A stretch of DNA of 64,000 bases from Promineifilum sp019695075 (GTDB lineage: Bacteria; Chloroflexota; Anaerolineae; Promineifilales; Promineifilaceae): the NCBI GenBank assembly GCA_026129185.1, contig JAHCIO010000005.1, positions 98,138 through 162,137 on the forward strand, read 5' to 3'. Shown one piece after another: positions 43,902-54,686 of the stretch (the first letter of the stretch is position 1; every line of letters starts with the position of its first letter). The translations under genes and the position numbers were made by a program. The notes below the pieces were generated by a model. The model worked only from the letters and a program-made list of their open reading frames with translations, made no database searches and had not been told where the DNA came from.

Positions 43902-44468
43902 ATGCCCGCTATCAAACGCTACCCCAATCGCAAGCTCTACGATACCGAAGCCAAGCGCTACATCACCCTGAACGAGATCGCCGCCCTGATCCGCGCCGGC
44001 GAAGAGGTCGTCGTGACCGACCATGCGACGGATGAAGACCTGACGGCTGTCGTTCTGACACAGATCATCTTCGAGCAAGAGAAGGCCCAGCGCGGGTTCT
44101 TGCCCAAGTCGGTGCTGACGAATCTCGTGCGCGCCGGCGGCGACACGCTGGGCACGCTGCGGCGCGGCCTGACACTGCCGCTTGACCTGTGGCGGCACGT
44201 CGATGAGGAAATCGACCGGCGCGTGCAGACGCTCATCAGCAAGGGCGACCTGGCCAAGGAGGAGGGGCAGCGGTTGCGCGAGAAGTTGCTCTCGCCGATG
44301 TTCTCCACGCCGGAGATGCCCGGCCTGAGCGACCTGGAACAACTGCTGACCAAGCACGGCGTGCCGACGCGCGAAGAACTGGCCCGGCTGCACGCCCAGA
44401 TCGATGCCCTTTCGGCCAAGCTGGAAAGCCTGAACCGCGAGAAAGCCGGCGAGTCGGAGAACCAGTGA
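43902..44468 (+). CDS. PhaR-type polyhydroxyalkanoate regulator with a phasin-like C-terminal half
   Basis: The N-terminus (about 1-60) is the PHB/PHA accumulation regulator DNA-binding domain: PAIKRYPNRKLYDTEAKRYITLNEIA and VVTDHATDEDLTAVVLTQII. In characterised bacteria PhaR represses phasin and synthase genes and is released by binding to PHA granules. The rest (about 75-188) repeats the layout of the neighbouring phasin: VQTLISKGDLAKEEGQRLREKLL and LLTKHGVPTREELARLHAQI. No PHA synthase is in the window. The ATG at 43902 is chosen over an upstream codon because of AGGAC and the promoter position. Confidence 0.88.
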   Translation: MPAIKRYPNRKLYDTEAKRYITLNEIAALIRAGEEVVVTDHATDEDLTAVVLTQIIFEQEKAQRGFLPKSVLTNLVRAGGDTLGTLRRGLTLPLDLWRHVDEEIDRRVQTLISKGDLAKEEGQRLREKLLSPMFSTPEMPGLSDLEQLLTKHGVPTREELARLHAQIDALSAKLESLNREKAGESENQ

Positions 44469-44520
44469 GCGCTCGCCCCTCTGAGAAGCCGGCTGATTTC
44501 TGCCTGAACCCATCCGCGCG

Positions 44521-45141
44521 ATGATCACGCTCAACGGCAGTATCCAGCGCCAGTTTTACTTCCCGGCCGACCCGCTGACGACGCTCATCTACTTCAGCGA
44601 GCTTCGCCGCGTGGCCGTGCATTTGCCCCACATTGGCGTGGTGGAGACATATAGCGACAACCAGGTGCGGATTCGCTTTCAGACCGTTGAGTTGGGCGCG
44701 TACACGATTAGCATCTACTGCGACCTGGAATTGACGGTCGATGTCGACAACTACGCCATCTACATCGCGCCGATGACCGGCTGCAAGCCGGTGGCGGGCG
44801 AGGCGACGCTGAACGCCACGGCGGGCTACGGCTTCTACAACAGCACCGCCCGCCTGACGCCGGCCGACGACGACGGCACGAACATCGACTACCGCTTCCA
44901 GTTTGAGTCAAAACTGGAGCGCCCGCGCGGCTTGCGCATGATGCCCAGGCGCATCGTTGACCGTATCGCGCAGAGCATCTCCATGGGTCGCGTTGGCGAG
45001 ATCGCCGACGGCTTCATGGACAACGCCGCCGAGGCGTTTGCCGACTGGCTGGCGATGCAGAAGCGCACCCTGACAACCGACTGGCTGGCCGCGCGCGGCA
45101 ACGGCATCGCCCCGGCGGCCGAGCCGCGCCAGGGAAGCTAA
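44521..45141 (+). CDS. SRPBCC/DUF1997-like protein
   Basis: The 206-residue protein looks like a polyketide-cyclase/SRPBCC-type fold with a bent sheet and long C-terminal helix: MITLNGSIQRQFYFPADPLT, YFSELRRVAVHLPHIGVVE, and the helix RRIVDRIAQSISMGRVGEIA. DUF1997 is the nearest family I can suggest, without certainty. Such folds bind hydrophobic ligands. It is followed after 14 nt by a CoxG-like gene, so the two likely form an operon. Confidence 0.6.
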   Translation: MITLNGSIQRQFYFPADPLTTLIYFSELRRVAVHLPHIGVVETYSDNQVRIRFQTVELGAYTISIYCDLELTVDVDNYAIYIAPMTGCKPVAGEATLNATAGYGFYNSTARLTPADDDGTNIDYRFQFESKLERPRGLRMMPRRIVDRIAQSISMGRVGEIADGFMDNAAEAFADWLAMQKRTLTTDWLAARGNGIAPAAEPRQGS

Positions 45142-45155
45142 GGAGGCATAGCGAC

Positions 45156-45815
45156 GTGAGAGTGGAAGGCCGCCACACCCTGGCCGCGGATCGCGAGACG
45201 GTTTGGAACCTTCTCTACGACCCGGCCACATTTCAGAACATTCTCCCCGGCGTCGAGTCGTTTGAGGCCATCTCCGCCCGCGAGTTTCGCATCGTCCTCC
45301 GGCTGCGTATCGGCCAGATCGTCGACCACTTCACCGGCACGCTGTGGCTTGATGGCGTCATGCCCCTGACGGGTTTCGACTTTCAGGCCGACGGCGAAAG
45401 CGGCAGCGGGCTGATTCACGGCCGCGGTCGCGTCTATTTGGAAGACGCCACGGCCAGCGACACCGTCCTCTGTTACGAAGTCGACTTCGAGGTCGATGGT
45501 CCGCTCCAGAGCGCCAACGACCGCGTGCTGACGACGACGGCGCGCGCCTTCGCTCGCCGCACTCTGGAGGCGTTGGAGCGCCAGCTGGCGTTGCGCACCC
45601 GCGTCTACACGACGGCCGTCCTGCTGCCGGCGCTCGATCGGGCCACGCGCATGACCGAGGCCCGGCTGGGCGCGGCGCGGCAGTTGGCGGCGATGCTGGG
45701 CATCCTGCTCTTTGTCGTCTTCCTGCGGCGCGTTCTGTCGCAGCGGCAGGCCCCGCCCGCGCCCCCGGTTCTGGCCGACCTCTTGCTTGCGCCAGGCGAC
45801 GAACCCGCTCCGTGA
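45156..45815 (+). CDS. CoxG/SRPBCC-family protein with C-terminal membrane anchor
   Basis: The 219-residue protein has a CoxG-like domain, MRVEGRHTLAADRETVWNLLYDPATFQNILPGVESFEA (positions 1-38), and a beta-rich continuation to about 150. A hydrophobic segment near 180-196 (LAAMLGILLFVVFLRR) then anchors it. CoxG in carboxydotrophs helps attach CO dehydrogenase to the membrane; here no coxSML genes are visible, so the function is open. The start is a GTG with AAGGAGG 9 nt upstream. Its stop overlaps murI (GTGA). Confidence 0.75.
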   Translation: MRVEGRHTLAADRETVWNLLYDPATFQNILPGVESFEAISAREFRIVLRLRIGQIVDHFTGTLWLDGVMPLTGFDFQADGESGSGLIHGRGRVYLEDATASDTVLCYEVDFEVDGPLQSANDRVLTTTARAFARRTLEALERQLALRTRVYTTAVLLPALDRATRMTEARLGAARQLAAMLGILLFVVFLRRVLSQRQAPPAPPVLADLLLAPGDEPAP

Positions 45816-46669
45816 GCCAGGGCCGGCCGTCCCCCGCTGCCGCCCCATCTCCAACCGGGCCGATCGGCGTCGTCGATTCGGGCGTTGGCGGCCTGTCGGT
45901 GTTGCGCCACTTGCGCGCCCAGTTGCCCGCCGAGCGCTTCCTCTACTTCGCCGACCAGGCCCATATCCCCTATGGCCCGCGCCCGGCCGAGGACATCCTG
46001 GCCTTCACCGCGGCCATCACCCGCTTCCTGCTGGCCCGCCGCGCCAAGCTGATCGTCGTCGCCTGCAATACGGCCACGACGGCGGCGCTCGACAGCCTGC
46101 GCCGCCTGTTCCCCGACGTGCCTTTCGTGGGCATGGAGCCGGCGGTGAAGCCGGCCGCGGCCCAGACGCGCAGCGGCGTCGTCGGCGTGCTGGCCACGCC
46201 CGGCACCTTCAGCAGCGACCGCTACGCCGGCCTGATGGCCCGCTACGCCGCCGGCATCGAGGTACACGAAGACCCCTGTGTTGGCCTGGTGCAGCTTATC
46301 GAGGCCGGCGACGTGGCCGGCGAAGCGCCGCGCGCCCTGTTGCGGCGCGTCGTCGCGCCGATGCTGGCCGCCGGGGCCGATACGCTGGTGCTGGGCTGCA
46401 CCCACTATCCTTTTGTGCGTCCATTGCTGGACGAGATCGCCGGCGCGGGTGTCGCCATCATCGACCCGGCTCCGGCAGTTGCCCGGCAGACGTACAATGT
46501 GCTACAACAACGCGACCTCCTGGCCCCGGCGGCGCGAACCGGCTCCGTGCGCGCCTACACGACCGGCGACCCGGCGCACATGGCCGCCCTGTTGGCCAGG
46601 TTGCTGGGCCGGCGCGGTCGGGTGTGGCCCGCTCGTTGGGAGGGCGGCGAAGTCGTTGCCGACCCGTAG
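45812..46669 (+). CDS. murI: Glutamate racemase
   Basis: MurI supplies D-glutamate for MurD. The 285-residue product has the two catalytic cysteine motifs, VVACNTATTAAL (about 85-96) and LVLGCTHYPFVRPLL (about 195), plus IGVVDSGVGGLSVLRHL near the N-terminus and YFADQAHIPYGPR. Length is normal. The GTG start at 45812 overlaps the upstream stop by 4 bp. It belongs functionally with the dcw genes although it lies 37 kb away. Confidence 0.95.
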   Translation: MSQGRPSPAAAPSPTGPIGVVDSGVGGLSVLRHLRAQLPAERFLYFADQAHIPYGPRPAEDILAFTAAITRFLLARRAKLIVVACNTATTAALDSLRRLFPDVPFVGMEPAVKPAAAQTRSGVVGVLATPGTFSSDRYAGLMARYAAGIEVHEDPCVGLVQLIEAGDVAGEAPRALLRRVVAPMLAAGADTLVLGCTHYPFVRPLLDEIAGAGVAIIDPAPAVARQTYNVLQQRDLLAPAARTGSVRAYTTGDPAHMAALLARLLGRRGRVWPARWEGGEVVADP

Positions 46670-46698
46670 ATGCGGAGAATAGCCAGACTCAACCCACC

Positions 46699-47124
46699 AT
46701 GAGACGACGCAACCCCGCTCGCTGGCGGGCTATCGAAGCCCGGTTGAGCCGCGAGAGCACCATCTGGCTGTCCACCGTGCGACAGGATGGCCGCCCCCAC
46801 CTTGTACCTCTCTGGTATGTCTGGCTCAACGAGCGCGTCTACGTCTGCACCGGCACGGGCACGCAGAAATACGCTAACCTCATCCACAACCAGAACGTCG
46901 CCCTGGCCCTGCCCGACGCGGCCAACGTCATCGTCATCGAGGGCGAGGCCCACACCGCCACCCGCAGCCAGATCGACGCGCTGGCCGAGCACTTCTACCA
47001 CAAGTACGAGTGGGACTTTCGCACCGACGATACGGCCGATTGGCGGCTGATCGAGATTACCCCGTTCAAGATCATGGCCTGGGGCGATGGCTACGACGGC
47101 GAAGAGGGCATTCGCGTCCTCTAG
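46699..47124 (+). CDS. Pyridoxamine 5-phosphate oxidase-fold protein (F420/FMN type)
   Basis: The 141-residue protein has the split-barrel flavin/deazaflavin-binding pattern STIWLSTVRQDGRPHLVPLWYVWL, YVCTGTGTQKYANLIHNQNVALAL and IVIEGEAHTA. It resembles the F420-binding TIGR03667/TIGR03618-type enzymes; the cofactor cannot be decided by eye. The ATG at 46699 is selected because the longer frame overlaps murI. It follows murI by 29 nt. Confidence 0.85.
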   Translation: MRRRNPARWRAIEARLSRESTIWLSTVRQDGRPHLVPLWYVWLNERVYVCTGTGTQKYANLIHNQNVALALPDAANVIVIEGEAHTATRSQIDALAEHFYHKYEWDFRTDDTADWRLIEITPFKIMAWGDGYDGEEGIRVL

Positions 47125-47163
47125 CCGCGGCGCGGGTCTTACGTGAATCCAATTATGGCCGGC

Positions 47164-47169
47164 TATACT
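47164..47169 (+). promoter_or_regulatory. -10 box of clpC
   Basis: TATACT about 41 nt before the ATG, with a poor -35 region. No CIRCE or CtsR-like inverted repeat was found in the 85-bp gap. Confidence 0.4.
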
Positions 47170-47209
47170 GGGCAACTAGTGGCGGAGCCACGTTATAAGG
47201 ATATGGATT

Positions 47210-49687
<2,478 letters not shown>

Positions 49688-49730
49688 GCCCCCGCAAAGG
49701 GCGATCGGCCCACAACCTCTGTGATCATCG

Positions 49731-49768
49731 CGGCCCCCGCCGACCGTTTGCCCGGCCGGCGGGGGCCG
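49731..49768. terminator. 12-bp hairpin between clpC and arfB
   Basis: CGGCCCCCGCCG (49731-49742) pairs with CGGCGGGGGCCG (49757-49768) over a 14-nt loop between convergent genes. There is no T tract on either strand. Confidence 0.5.
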
Positions 49769-49780
49769 TGTCGTTGTGGC

Positions 49781-50212
49781 TCAGTCGTCCCAGCGCTGTT
49801 GCCGTCCGCGCTTCGTGGCGCTGTGGCGGCGCTTGGCGTCGAGGCGCTCCTGGCGGGCGCGACGGCTGGGGCGGGTGGGGCGGCGCTCGGCTTGCTCCGC
49901 CAGGGCGTTAGCCAGCAGGCTTTGCAGCCGGGCGATGGCCAGTTCGCGGTTCTGCCACTGGCTGCGCGAGTCCTGCACGTCGATGTGGAGCACGCCGCGC
50001 CGGTCGAGCCGGTTGGCCAGCCGGTCGAGCAGCCGCGCCCGTGTCGCCTCGTCGAGGCCGGGCGAGCGGGCGACGTCGAACAGCAGTGTCACGCGCGTGG
50101 CTGTCTTGTTGACGTGCTGCCCGCCGGGGCCGCCGCCGGTCGTGAAGCGAAACACTAGCTCGGCCAGGGGCAGAGACAGCGCTTCGGTAATCGGAATCAG
50201 GTCGGTTTCCAT
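49781..50212 (-). CDS. arfB: Alternative ribosome-rescue factor ArfB (YaeJ)
   Basis: ArfB releases peptides from ribosomes stalled at the end of truncated mRNA. The 143-residue product has the GGQ hydrolase loop RFTTGGGPGGQHVNKTATRV at about 22-41 and the basic C-terminal tail (RRPTRPSRRARQERLDAKRRHSATKRGRQQRW) that enters the mRNA channel. Length matches YaeJ-type proteins. It is convergent with clpC. Confidence 0.95.
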   Translation of the reverse strand: METDLIPITEALSLPLAELVFRFTTGGGPGGQHVNKTATRVTLLFDVARSPGLDEATRARLLDRLANRLDRRGVLHIDVQDSRSQWQNRELAIARLQSLLANALAEQAERRPTRPSRRARQERLDAKRRHSATKRGRQQRWDD

Positions 50213-50255
50213 GAGTGCCGAGCCGCGACGAATAGGACGATTGCGGCCCTTATGC

Positions 50256-50261
50256 TACGAT
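50256..50261 (+). promoter_or_regulatory. -10 box of the phosphomutase-like gene
   Basis: TACGAT lies 8 nt before the ATG at 50270 with no Shine-Dalgarno, again the leaderless layout. The -35 region is weak. Confidence 0.4.
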
Positions 50262-50269
50262 TATCAACC

Positions 50270-51226
50270 ATGCCAAGCCAAGAGACAACGCCCGACCGCG
50301 CCTACGTCCACATCTTCTTCATGGACGGCGTCGGCCTGGGCGCGGCCGACCCGGCCGAGAACCCCTTCGCCGCCGCCCGCCTGCCCCATCTGACGGCGCT
50401 GCTGGGCGCGGAGTGGTTCGTGGCCGGCCGCGGCCCGGTTGCGGCGGCGCGGGCGACGCTGATACCGACGGACGCCACGCTGGGGCTGCCCGGCCGCCCG
50501 CAGAGCGCCACCGGCCAGGCGACCATCCTGACCGGGCGCAACGTGCCCGCGCTGGTGGGCGAGCACTACGGCCCCAAGCCCAACGCCGCCGTCGCCGGCG
50601 TCATTCGTCAGGGCACGCTGTTCAGTGAGGTCGTTGCCGCCGGCGGCCGGGCCGTGCTGATGACGCCCTACCCGGAGCGCTACTTCGAGGCCATCGACAG
50701 CGGCCGGCGGCTGCTATCGGCCGTGCCCCTGGCCGCAACCAGCGCCGGGCTGCCGCTGCTGGGCGTCGATGATTTGCGCGCCGGGCGAGCCGTCAGCCCT
50801 GACTTCACCGGCGCGGGCTGGCGCGACTTCCTGGGCTACGCCGATGTGGCTGTCCTGTCGCCGGAGGATGCCGGCCGGCGCATCGCCGCCCTGGCCGCGG
50901 CCCACGACTTCAGCTTCTTCGAGCACTGGCCCACCGACCAGGCCGGCCACCGCGGCTCGCTCGACGAGGCGGTGGCTCACCTGGAAGGCATGGACGCCGC
51001 CCTGGGTGGCCTGCTCAGCGCCTGGGATGACGCCCGCGGCCTACTCATCCTGACCAGCGACCACGGCAACCTGGAGGAGAAGGGCCACCGCCAGCACACG
51101 CGCAACGCCGTGCCGACCATCCTCGTCGGCCGCGACCATGCCGCCCATGCCGCGACGATCCACGACCTGACCGACATCGCCGTCGTCGTCCGCCGCGCCC
51201 TCGGCCTGCCCACTCCCAACTATTAG
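50270..51226 (+). CDS. Alkaline-phosphatase superfamily metalloenzyme, phosphoglycerate-mutase-like
   Basis: The 318-residue product has the metalloenzyme signatures HIFFMDGVGLGAADP near the N-terminus (Asp ligand), SATGQATILTGRNVP (the Ser/Thr nucleophile region), EHWPTDQAGHRG and LILTSDHGNLEE (Asp-His ligands) followed by HTRNAVPTIL. It is shorter than cofactor-independent phosphoglycerate mutase (about 510) and lacks its inserted domain, so the substrate is unknown. The ATG at 50270 is preferred because it lies next to a -10-like box. The flavin reductase gene follows after 16 nt. Confidence 0.85.
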   Translation: MPSQETTPDRAYVHIFFMDGVGLGAADPAENPFAAARLPHLTALLGAEWFVAGRGPVAAARATLIPTDATLGLPGRPQSATGQATILTGRNVPALVGEHYGPKPNAAVAGVIRQGTLFSEVVAAGGRAVLMTPYPERYFEAIDSGRRLLSAVPLAATSAGLPLLGVDDLRAGRAVSPDFTGAGWRDFLGYADVAVLSPEDAGRRIAALAAAHDFSFFEHWPTDQAGHRGSLDEAVAHLEGMDAALGGLLSAWDDARGLLILTSDHGNLEEKGHRQHTRNAVPTILVGRDHAAHAATIHDLTDIAVVVRRALGLPTPNY

Positions 51227-51242
51227 CGCACAGGAGAAGACC

Positions 51243-51734
51243 ATGCCCATTTCGTCCGAGAGTTTTCGTGACGTGTTGCGTCACTTTCCGTCAGGGGTGA
51301 CCGTCGTGACCATCCAGTCGCCGGTGTCAGAGGTGGCCCACGGCCTGACCGTGTCCTCGTTTGCCTCGGTGTCGCCGGAGCCGCCGCTGGTGTTGGTGTC
51401 GATCGACCACCGGGCGACGGCCTACACGCTTCTGGAGGCGGCCGGGGCCTGCTTTGCCGTCAACGTCCTGGCCCACGATCACATGGAGCTATCCAACCGC
51501 TTTGCCTGGCTGAAGGACGAGGATCGCTTCCAGATGGGCGACTGGACGACGGCGGCGACGGGTGCGCCGATTTTGCGCGACGCCCTGGCCTGGCTCGATT
51601 GCACCGTTTACTCGCGCTTCGCCGCCGGCACACACACGATCTACATCGGCGAAGTGCAGGCCAGCGACGTGCCGCGGCCGGACGTCAAACCGCTGCTCTA
51701 CTGGAATCGCGGCTACCGGCAGATGAGCAAGTAG
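51243..51734 (+). CDS. Flavin reductase-like FMN-binding protein
   Basis: The 163-residue split-barrel protein fits the flavin reductase domain family: FRDVLRHFPSGVTVVTI, HGLTVSSFASVSPEPPLVLVSI and CFAVNVLAHDHMELSNRFA. Members reduce FMN or FAD with NAD(P)H, often for a monooxygenase partner. No monooxygenase is adjacent. AGGAG lies 6 nt before the ATG. Confidence 0.92.
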   Translation: MPISSESFRDVLRHFPSGVTVVTIQSPVSEVAHGLTVSSFASVSPEPPLVLVSIDHRATAYTLLEAAGACFAVNVLAHDHMELSNRFAWLKDEDRFQMGDWTTAATGAPILRDALAWLDCTVYSRFAAGTHTIYIGEVQASDVPRPDVKPLLYWNRGYRQMSK

Positions 51735-51745
51735 GGCGGCCGGGC

Positions 51746-52282
51746 CTAGGCCTCAAAGCTGTCGCCCGCCTCCAGCTCCTCCATGCCCACGGCCATCAGG
51801 TAGCCGCGCGCCCGCTCGGTCAGGGGGTAGCGGTTGACCAGCTTCCAGAAGCGCTTGCCGTGGTTGCGCTCCACCAGGTGGGCCAGTTCGTGGACGAGGA
51901 CGTAGTCGCGCACCCAGGCCGGCATTGATGCCAGGCGGTGGCTGAGGCGGATGGTGCCGTCTGAGGGGGTGCAGCTGCCGAAGCGCGTGTTCTGGTTGGT
52001 GACGAAGCGGATGGATTGCCAGCGCAGACGGCCGTCGAAGTATTTGCGGTTGAGTTCCTCGGCCCGCTTCTCCAGCGCTTCGTCCGACAGGGAGGCCGAC
52101 CGCCCGCGGCGGCGCATCCGCCGGCTCAGGCTGTCGATGATGGGGGCCAGGTCGGCGTCGCTTAGCCCTTCCGGGGCGCGGATGACGAGCACGCCGCCCT
52201 CCAGCCGCGCGCTGACCGTCTTGCGGCGCTGGGTGCTACGAATGATCTGCACCGGCCAGTTTTCCTCGTCGGCCTCGGCCAT
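51746..52282 (-). CDS. YgjP-like (DUF45) metallopeptidase-fold protein
   Basis: The 178-residue protein has an N-terminal domain with IIRSTQRRKTVSARLEGGVLVIRAP and, near 135, the zinc motif VHELAHLVERNHGKRFW (HExxH plus a following His) of the YgjP/SprT-like M48-related family. Other conserved residues are TRFGSCTPSDGTIRLSHRL. The ATG at 52282 is preferred over the TTG at 52294. It is convergent with the flavin reductase gene; function unknown. Confidence 0.92.
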   Translation of the reverse strand: MAEADEENWPVQIIRSTQRRKTVSARLEGGVLVIRAPEGLSDADLAPIIDSLSRRMRRRGRSASLSDEALEKRAEELNRKYFDGRLRWQSIRFVTNQNTRFGSCTPSDGTIRLSHRLASMPAWVRDYVLVHELAHLVERNHGKRFWKLVNRYPLTERARGYLMAVGMEELEAGDSFEA

Positions 52283-52356
52283 GAACTCCCTCAATGCCGG
52301 CTGATTATCACCGGCAAACCCATTGTAACACCCACGGGATGGCGCACAACCGAAAG

Positions 52357-53748
52357 TCAGGCCGGGCGGCGGTGCTCGTACTCCTCCGGCCGGTCGAGGT
52401 CGATCAGCACGGCCTCGTCCTCGACCGCGACGGCCAACAGGTCGTCGGTGTGGCGGGCCAGCAGCGCGCGCGGCGCAGCGTCAGCCGGCAGGGCCAGCAG
52501 TTCGTCGAAGTAGCGCCGGTCGATGATCACCGGGTTGCCGCGCCGGCCGGCGTAATATGGGGCGACGAGGCCGGCCGGTGTGGCCGCGTAGGCATGCAAC
52601 AGCCGGTCAATGGTGTCCGTTGTGACCATCGGCTGGTCGCCGAGCATGACGAGGATGGCCTCGGCGCTGGCGGGCAGCGCGCGGACGGCGGCCTGGACGG
52701 ATGTCAGCATCCCATTCGCATAGTCACGATTGAAGAGCATTGGGAGTTGTTCGCCTGACCCACTGGCCGGCTCCTCGGCGCGGGTGGCGTCCCAGGCGCG
52801 GCCGGCCATCGCCTCCACCCGCTCGCGCTCGTGCCCGGTGATTAGCAGCACGTCATGCATGGCCGCCGCGCCGACGTTGGCCAGCGTCCGGCCCAGCACT
52901 GTCGTCTCGCCCCAGGGCAGCAGCAGCTTGTTCGTGCCCATGCGCCGCGACTCGCCCGCGGCCAGAACGACGCCGGTCACGCGCCGGGCCACTTCGCGCA
53001 CGGGCGCGGCGACGCGCGCCTCGCCCAGCACCACCCGGCTCACGCGCGGCTGGCGCAGGATCAGCCGCGCCGCCGCGCGTCCCTGCTCCAGCCGGCCCTC
53101 GCCCTCGACCTTGTTCAACCAGACCACGGCCCGCGCCCCGTCCGGGACGCCCTTCAGCCCGCCCTGGGGGTGCGTCAGCAGCCGGGCCAGCCCCGCCGGC
53201 GTCAGCGCGCCGTCGGCGGCCAGGCTCTCGCCGGCCGTCGCCCCGACCAGCAGCGCCCGCGCCTGTTCCGGCCGGTGGACTACCTCGTCGAGCGGCTTCT
53301 CCAGCGCATCCAGTCCGGCCACGGGCACAACCAGCGTCGTCCCCGGTGGGATGACCGGTTCATGGTCGGCGGGCGCTTTGGCCGGGCGCATGCGTGAGCC
53401 GTCGGCCTCGACGAGGACGAAATCGACGTCGGGCCGGGCCAGCAGGCGGGCGGGCAGGTCGAGATCGACGCCGTGGGCCTTGTCGCCATCGACGTGGCCA
53501 ACGACGAGACAGCGGCCGTGGCGCGCCAGCAGGGGGCCAAGGGGGGCGAGATCGCCGGCGTAAACGACGGCCGGGGCCAGCCGCATCTGGGCGGCGAAGA
53601 TGCGCGTGGTTGTGGTGATGACCACGCGGCCCGGCAGGGCCGCGGCCAGGGCGAACATCAGACTGGACTTGCCGCCGCCGCCGACGAAGGCGACCAACTC
53701 CGGGCCGCCGATGCCCAGCGCGGCCGGCAGCGTCCAGTGGCCACTCAC
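52357..53748 (-). CDS. Fused YqeC-type P-loop protein and MobA-like nucleotidyltransferase
   Basis: The 463-residue protein joins two parts. Residues about 1-255 are YqeC-like (selenium-dependent molybdenum hydroxylase system): the P-loop VAFVGGGGKSSLMFALAA (about 19-36), TTTTRIFAAQ, EADGSRMRPAKAP and a GTP-type WLNKVEGEG. Residues about 258-460 are a MobA/MocA-like nucleotidyltransferase with VVLAAGESRRMGTNKLLLPWG and LVMLGDQPMV. Together they point to insertion or cytidylation of a molybdenum cofactor. The GTG start overlaps the upstream stop by 4 bp. The fused order is also found in other bacteria. Confidence 0.9.
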   Translation of the reverse strand: MSGHWTLPAALGIGGPELVAFVGGGGKSSLMFALAAALPGRVVITTTTRIFAAQMRLAPAVVYAGDLAPLGPLLARHGRCLVVGHVDGDKAHGVDLDLPARLLARPDVDFVLVEADGSRMRPAKAPADHEPVIPPGTTLVVPVAGLDALEKPLDEVVHRPEQARALLVGATAGESLAADGALTPAGLARLLTHPQGGLKGVPDGARAVVWLNKVEGEGRLEQGRAAARLILRQPRVSRVVLGEARVAAPVREVARRVTGVVLAAGESRRMGTNKLLLPWGETTVLGRTLANVGAAAMHDVLLITGHERERVEAMAGRAWDATRAEEPASGSGEQLPMLFNRDYANGMLTSVQAAVRALPASAEAILVMLGDQPMVTTDTIDRLLHAYAATPAGLVAPYYAGRRGNPVIIDRRYFDELLALPADAAPRALLARHTDDLLAVAVEDEAVLIDLDRPEEYEHRRPA

Positions 53749-54686
53749 GGCGCAACCGGCTGCCCAAAGTCCGGCGCGTATTGGGCCAGAAAGTCCTCGA
53801 ACAGCCCCTGGTAGGCCTCGAAGTCGGTGCCGATGTCGGCGGCGTGTTCCGAACCCCAGTCATTGACGTGCAGGACGGTGTGGCTGTGGTCGCTGTTGGC
53901 GTAGATGGCCTCGGAGTGGGTGTAGGGGGTGAAGTTGTCGGTGCGGGAGTGAATGAGCAAGACGGGCATCGCCGCCTCGGCGACGGCCGCCTCCGGCGAG
54001 ACCTCAGCGACGTCGAAGCCGCCGCGCAGCCCGATGATCCACAGCGCGCCCGGCATCAGCAGGCGCGTGGCGAAGCCGCCCAGCTGCACCTCGCCGCGCA
54101 CGGCCAGGATGTCGGTTAGACTGCTATAGGAGGAATCGGCCAGCACAAAGGGTGCTTCGGGGATCAGCGACGCGAGTTGCAGCGCCGTCGCCGCGCCATA
54201 GGACACGCCGCCGACGGCGATGCGCGACGGCTCCAACCCGGCCCGTTGGGCAAACCAGTCGCGCGCGGCCAGGGCGTCGAACTTCTCGTGGTAGCCATAG
54301 GTCAGCAGGGCGGGCGAGCTGTCGCCGTGGCCGCGGTGATCATAGGCCAGCAGGTCGCAGCCGTGCGCCCAGAACAGCGGCGCCCAGTAGAGCGCCTGGT
54401 AGCGCGTGCCGGTGAAGCCGTGCATGAACAGGACGCCGCAGTTGCCCTCGGCCGGGTTGTCGAAGTACCAGCCGCTCAGCGTGACCTCGCTGGTGTCGAT
54501 GGTTACGTCCTCCGGCGGCGGCAGGCCATAGTCGGCCGGATCGCCCGTTTGCGCCCGCGCCTCGGCCAGCGAGGTCGTCGGCGCGGCGATGGCCAATTGG
54601 GAGACGTACCAGCCGGCGACCAGATAAGCCGCGACCAGTAGCAGCACGATGATGCCGGCAATCGCCCAGACACGTCTACCGCGCAT
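53745..54686 (-). CDS. Membrane-anchored alpha/beta hydrolase
   Basis: The 313-residue protein has one N-terminal membrane segment (WAIAGIIVLLLVAAYLVAG) and an alpha/beta hydrolase domain with oxyanion-hole LFMHGFTGTRYQ, YDHRGHGDSS, nucleophile elbow GGVSYGAAT (Ser near 165), and candidate Asp in LIHSRTDNFTP and His in HTVLHVNDWGSEH. The substrate is unknown. It sits between yqeB and yqeC-mobA and overlaps both (11 bp and 4 bp), so it is part of that operon. Confidence 0.9.
   Translation of the reverse strand: MRGRRVWAIAGIIVLLLVAAYLVAGWYVSQLAIAAPTTSLAEARAQTGDPADYGLPPPEDVTIDTSEVTLSGWYFDNPAEGNCGVLFMHGFTGTRYQALYWAPLFWAHGCDLLAYDHRGHGDSSPALLTYGYHEKFDALAARDWFAQRAGLEPSRIAVGGVSYGAATALQLASLIPEAPFVLADSSYSSLTDILAVRGEVQLGGFATRLLMPGALWIIGLRGGFDVAEVSPEAAVAEAAMPVLLIHSRTDNFTPYTHSEAIYANSDHSHTVLHVNDWGSEHAADIGTDFEAYQGLFEDFLAQYAPDFGQPVAP

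Noticed and set aside
45156..45815. Assignment as part of a CO dehydrogenase operon
   Set aside because: The CoxG-like fold is broad and neither coxM, coxS nor coxL is adjacent; the neighbours are a PHA-type pair and murI.
47125..47209. CIRCE or CtsR operator upstream of clpC
   Set aside because: No TTAGCACTC inverted repeat or AGGTCA-type CtsR direct repeat is present.
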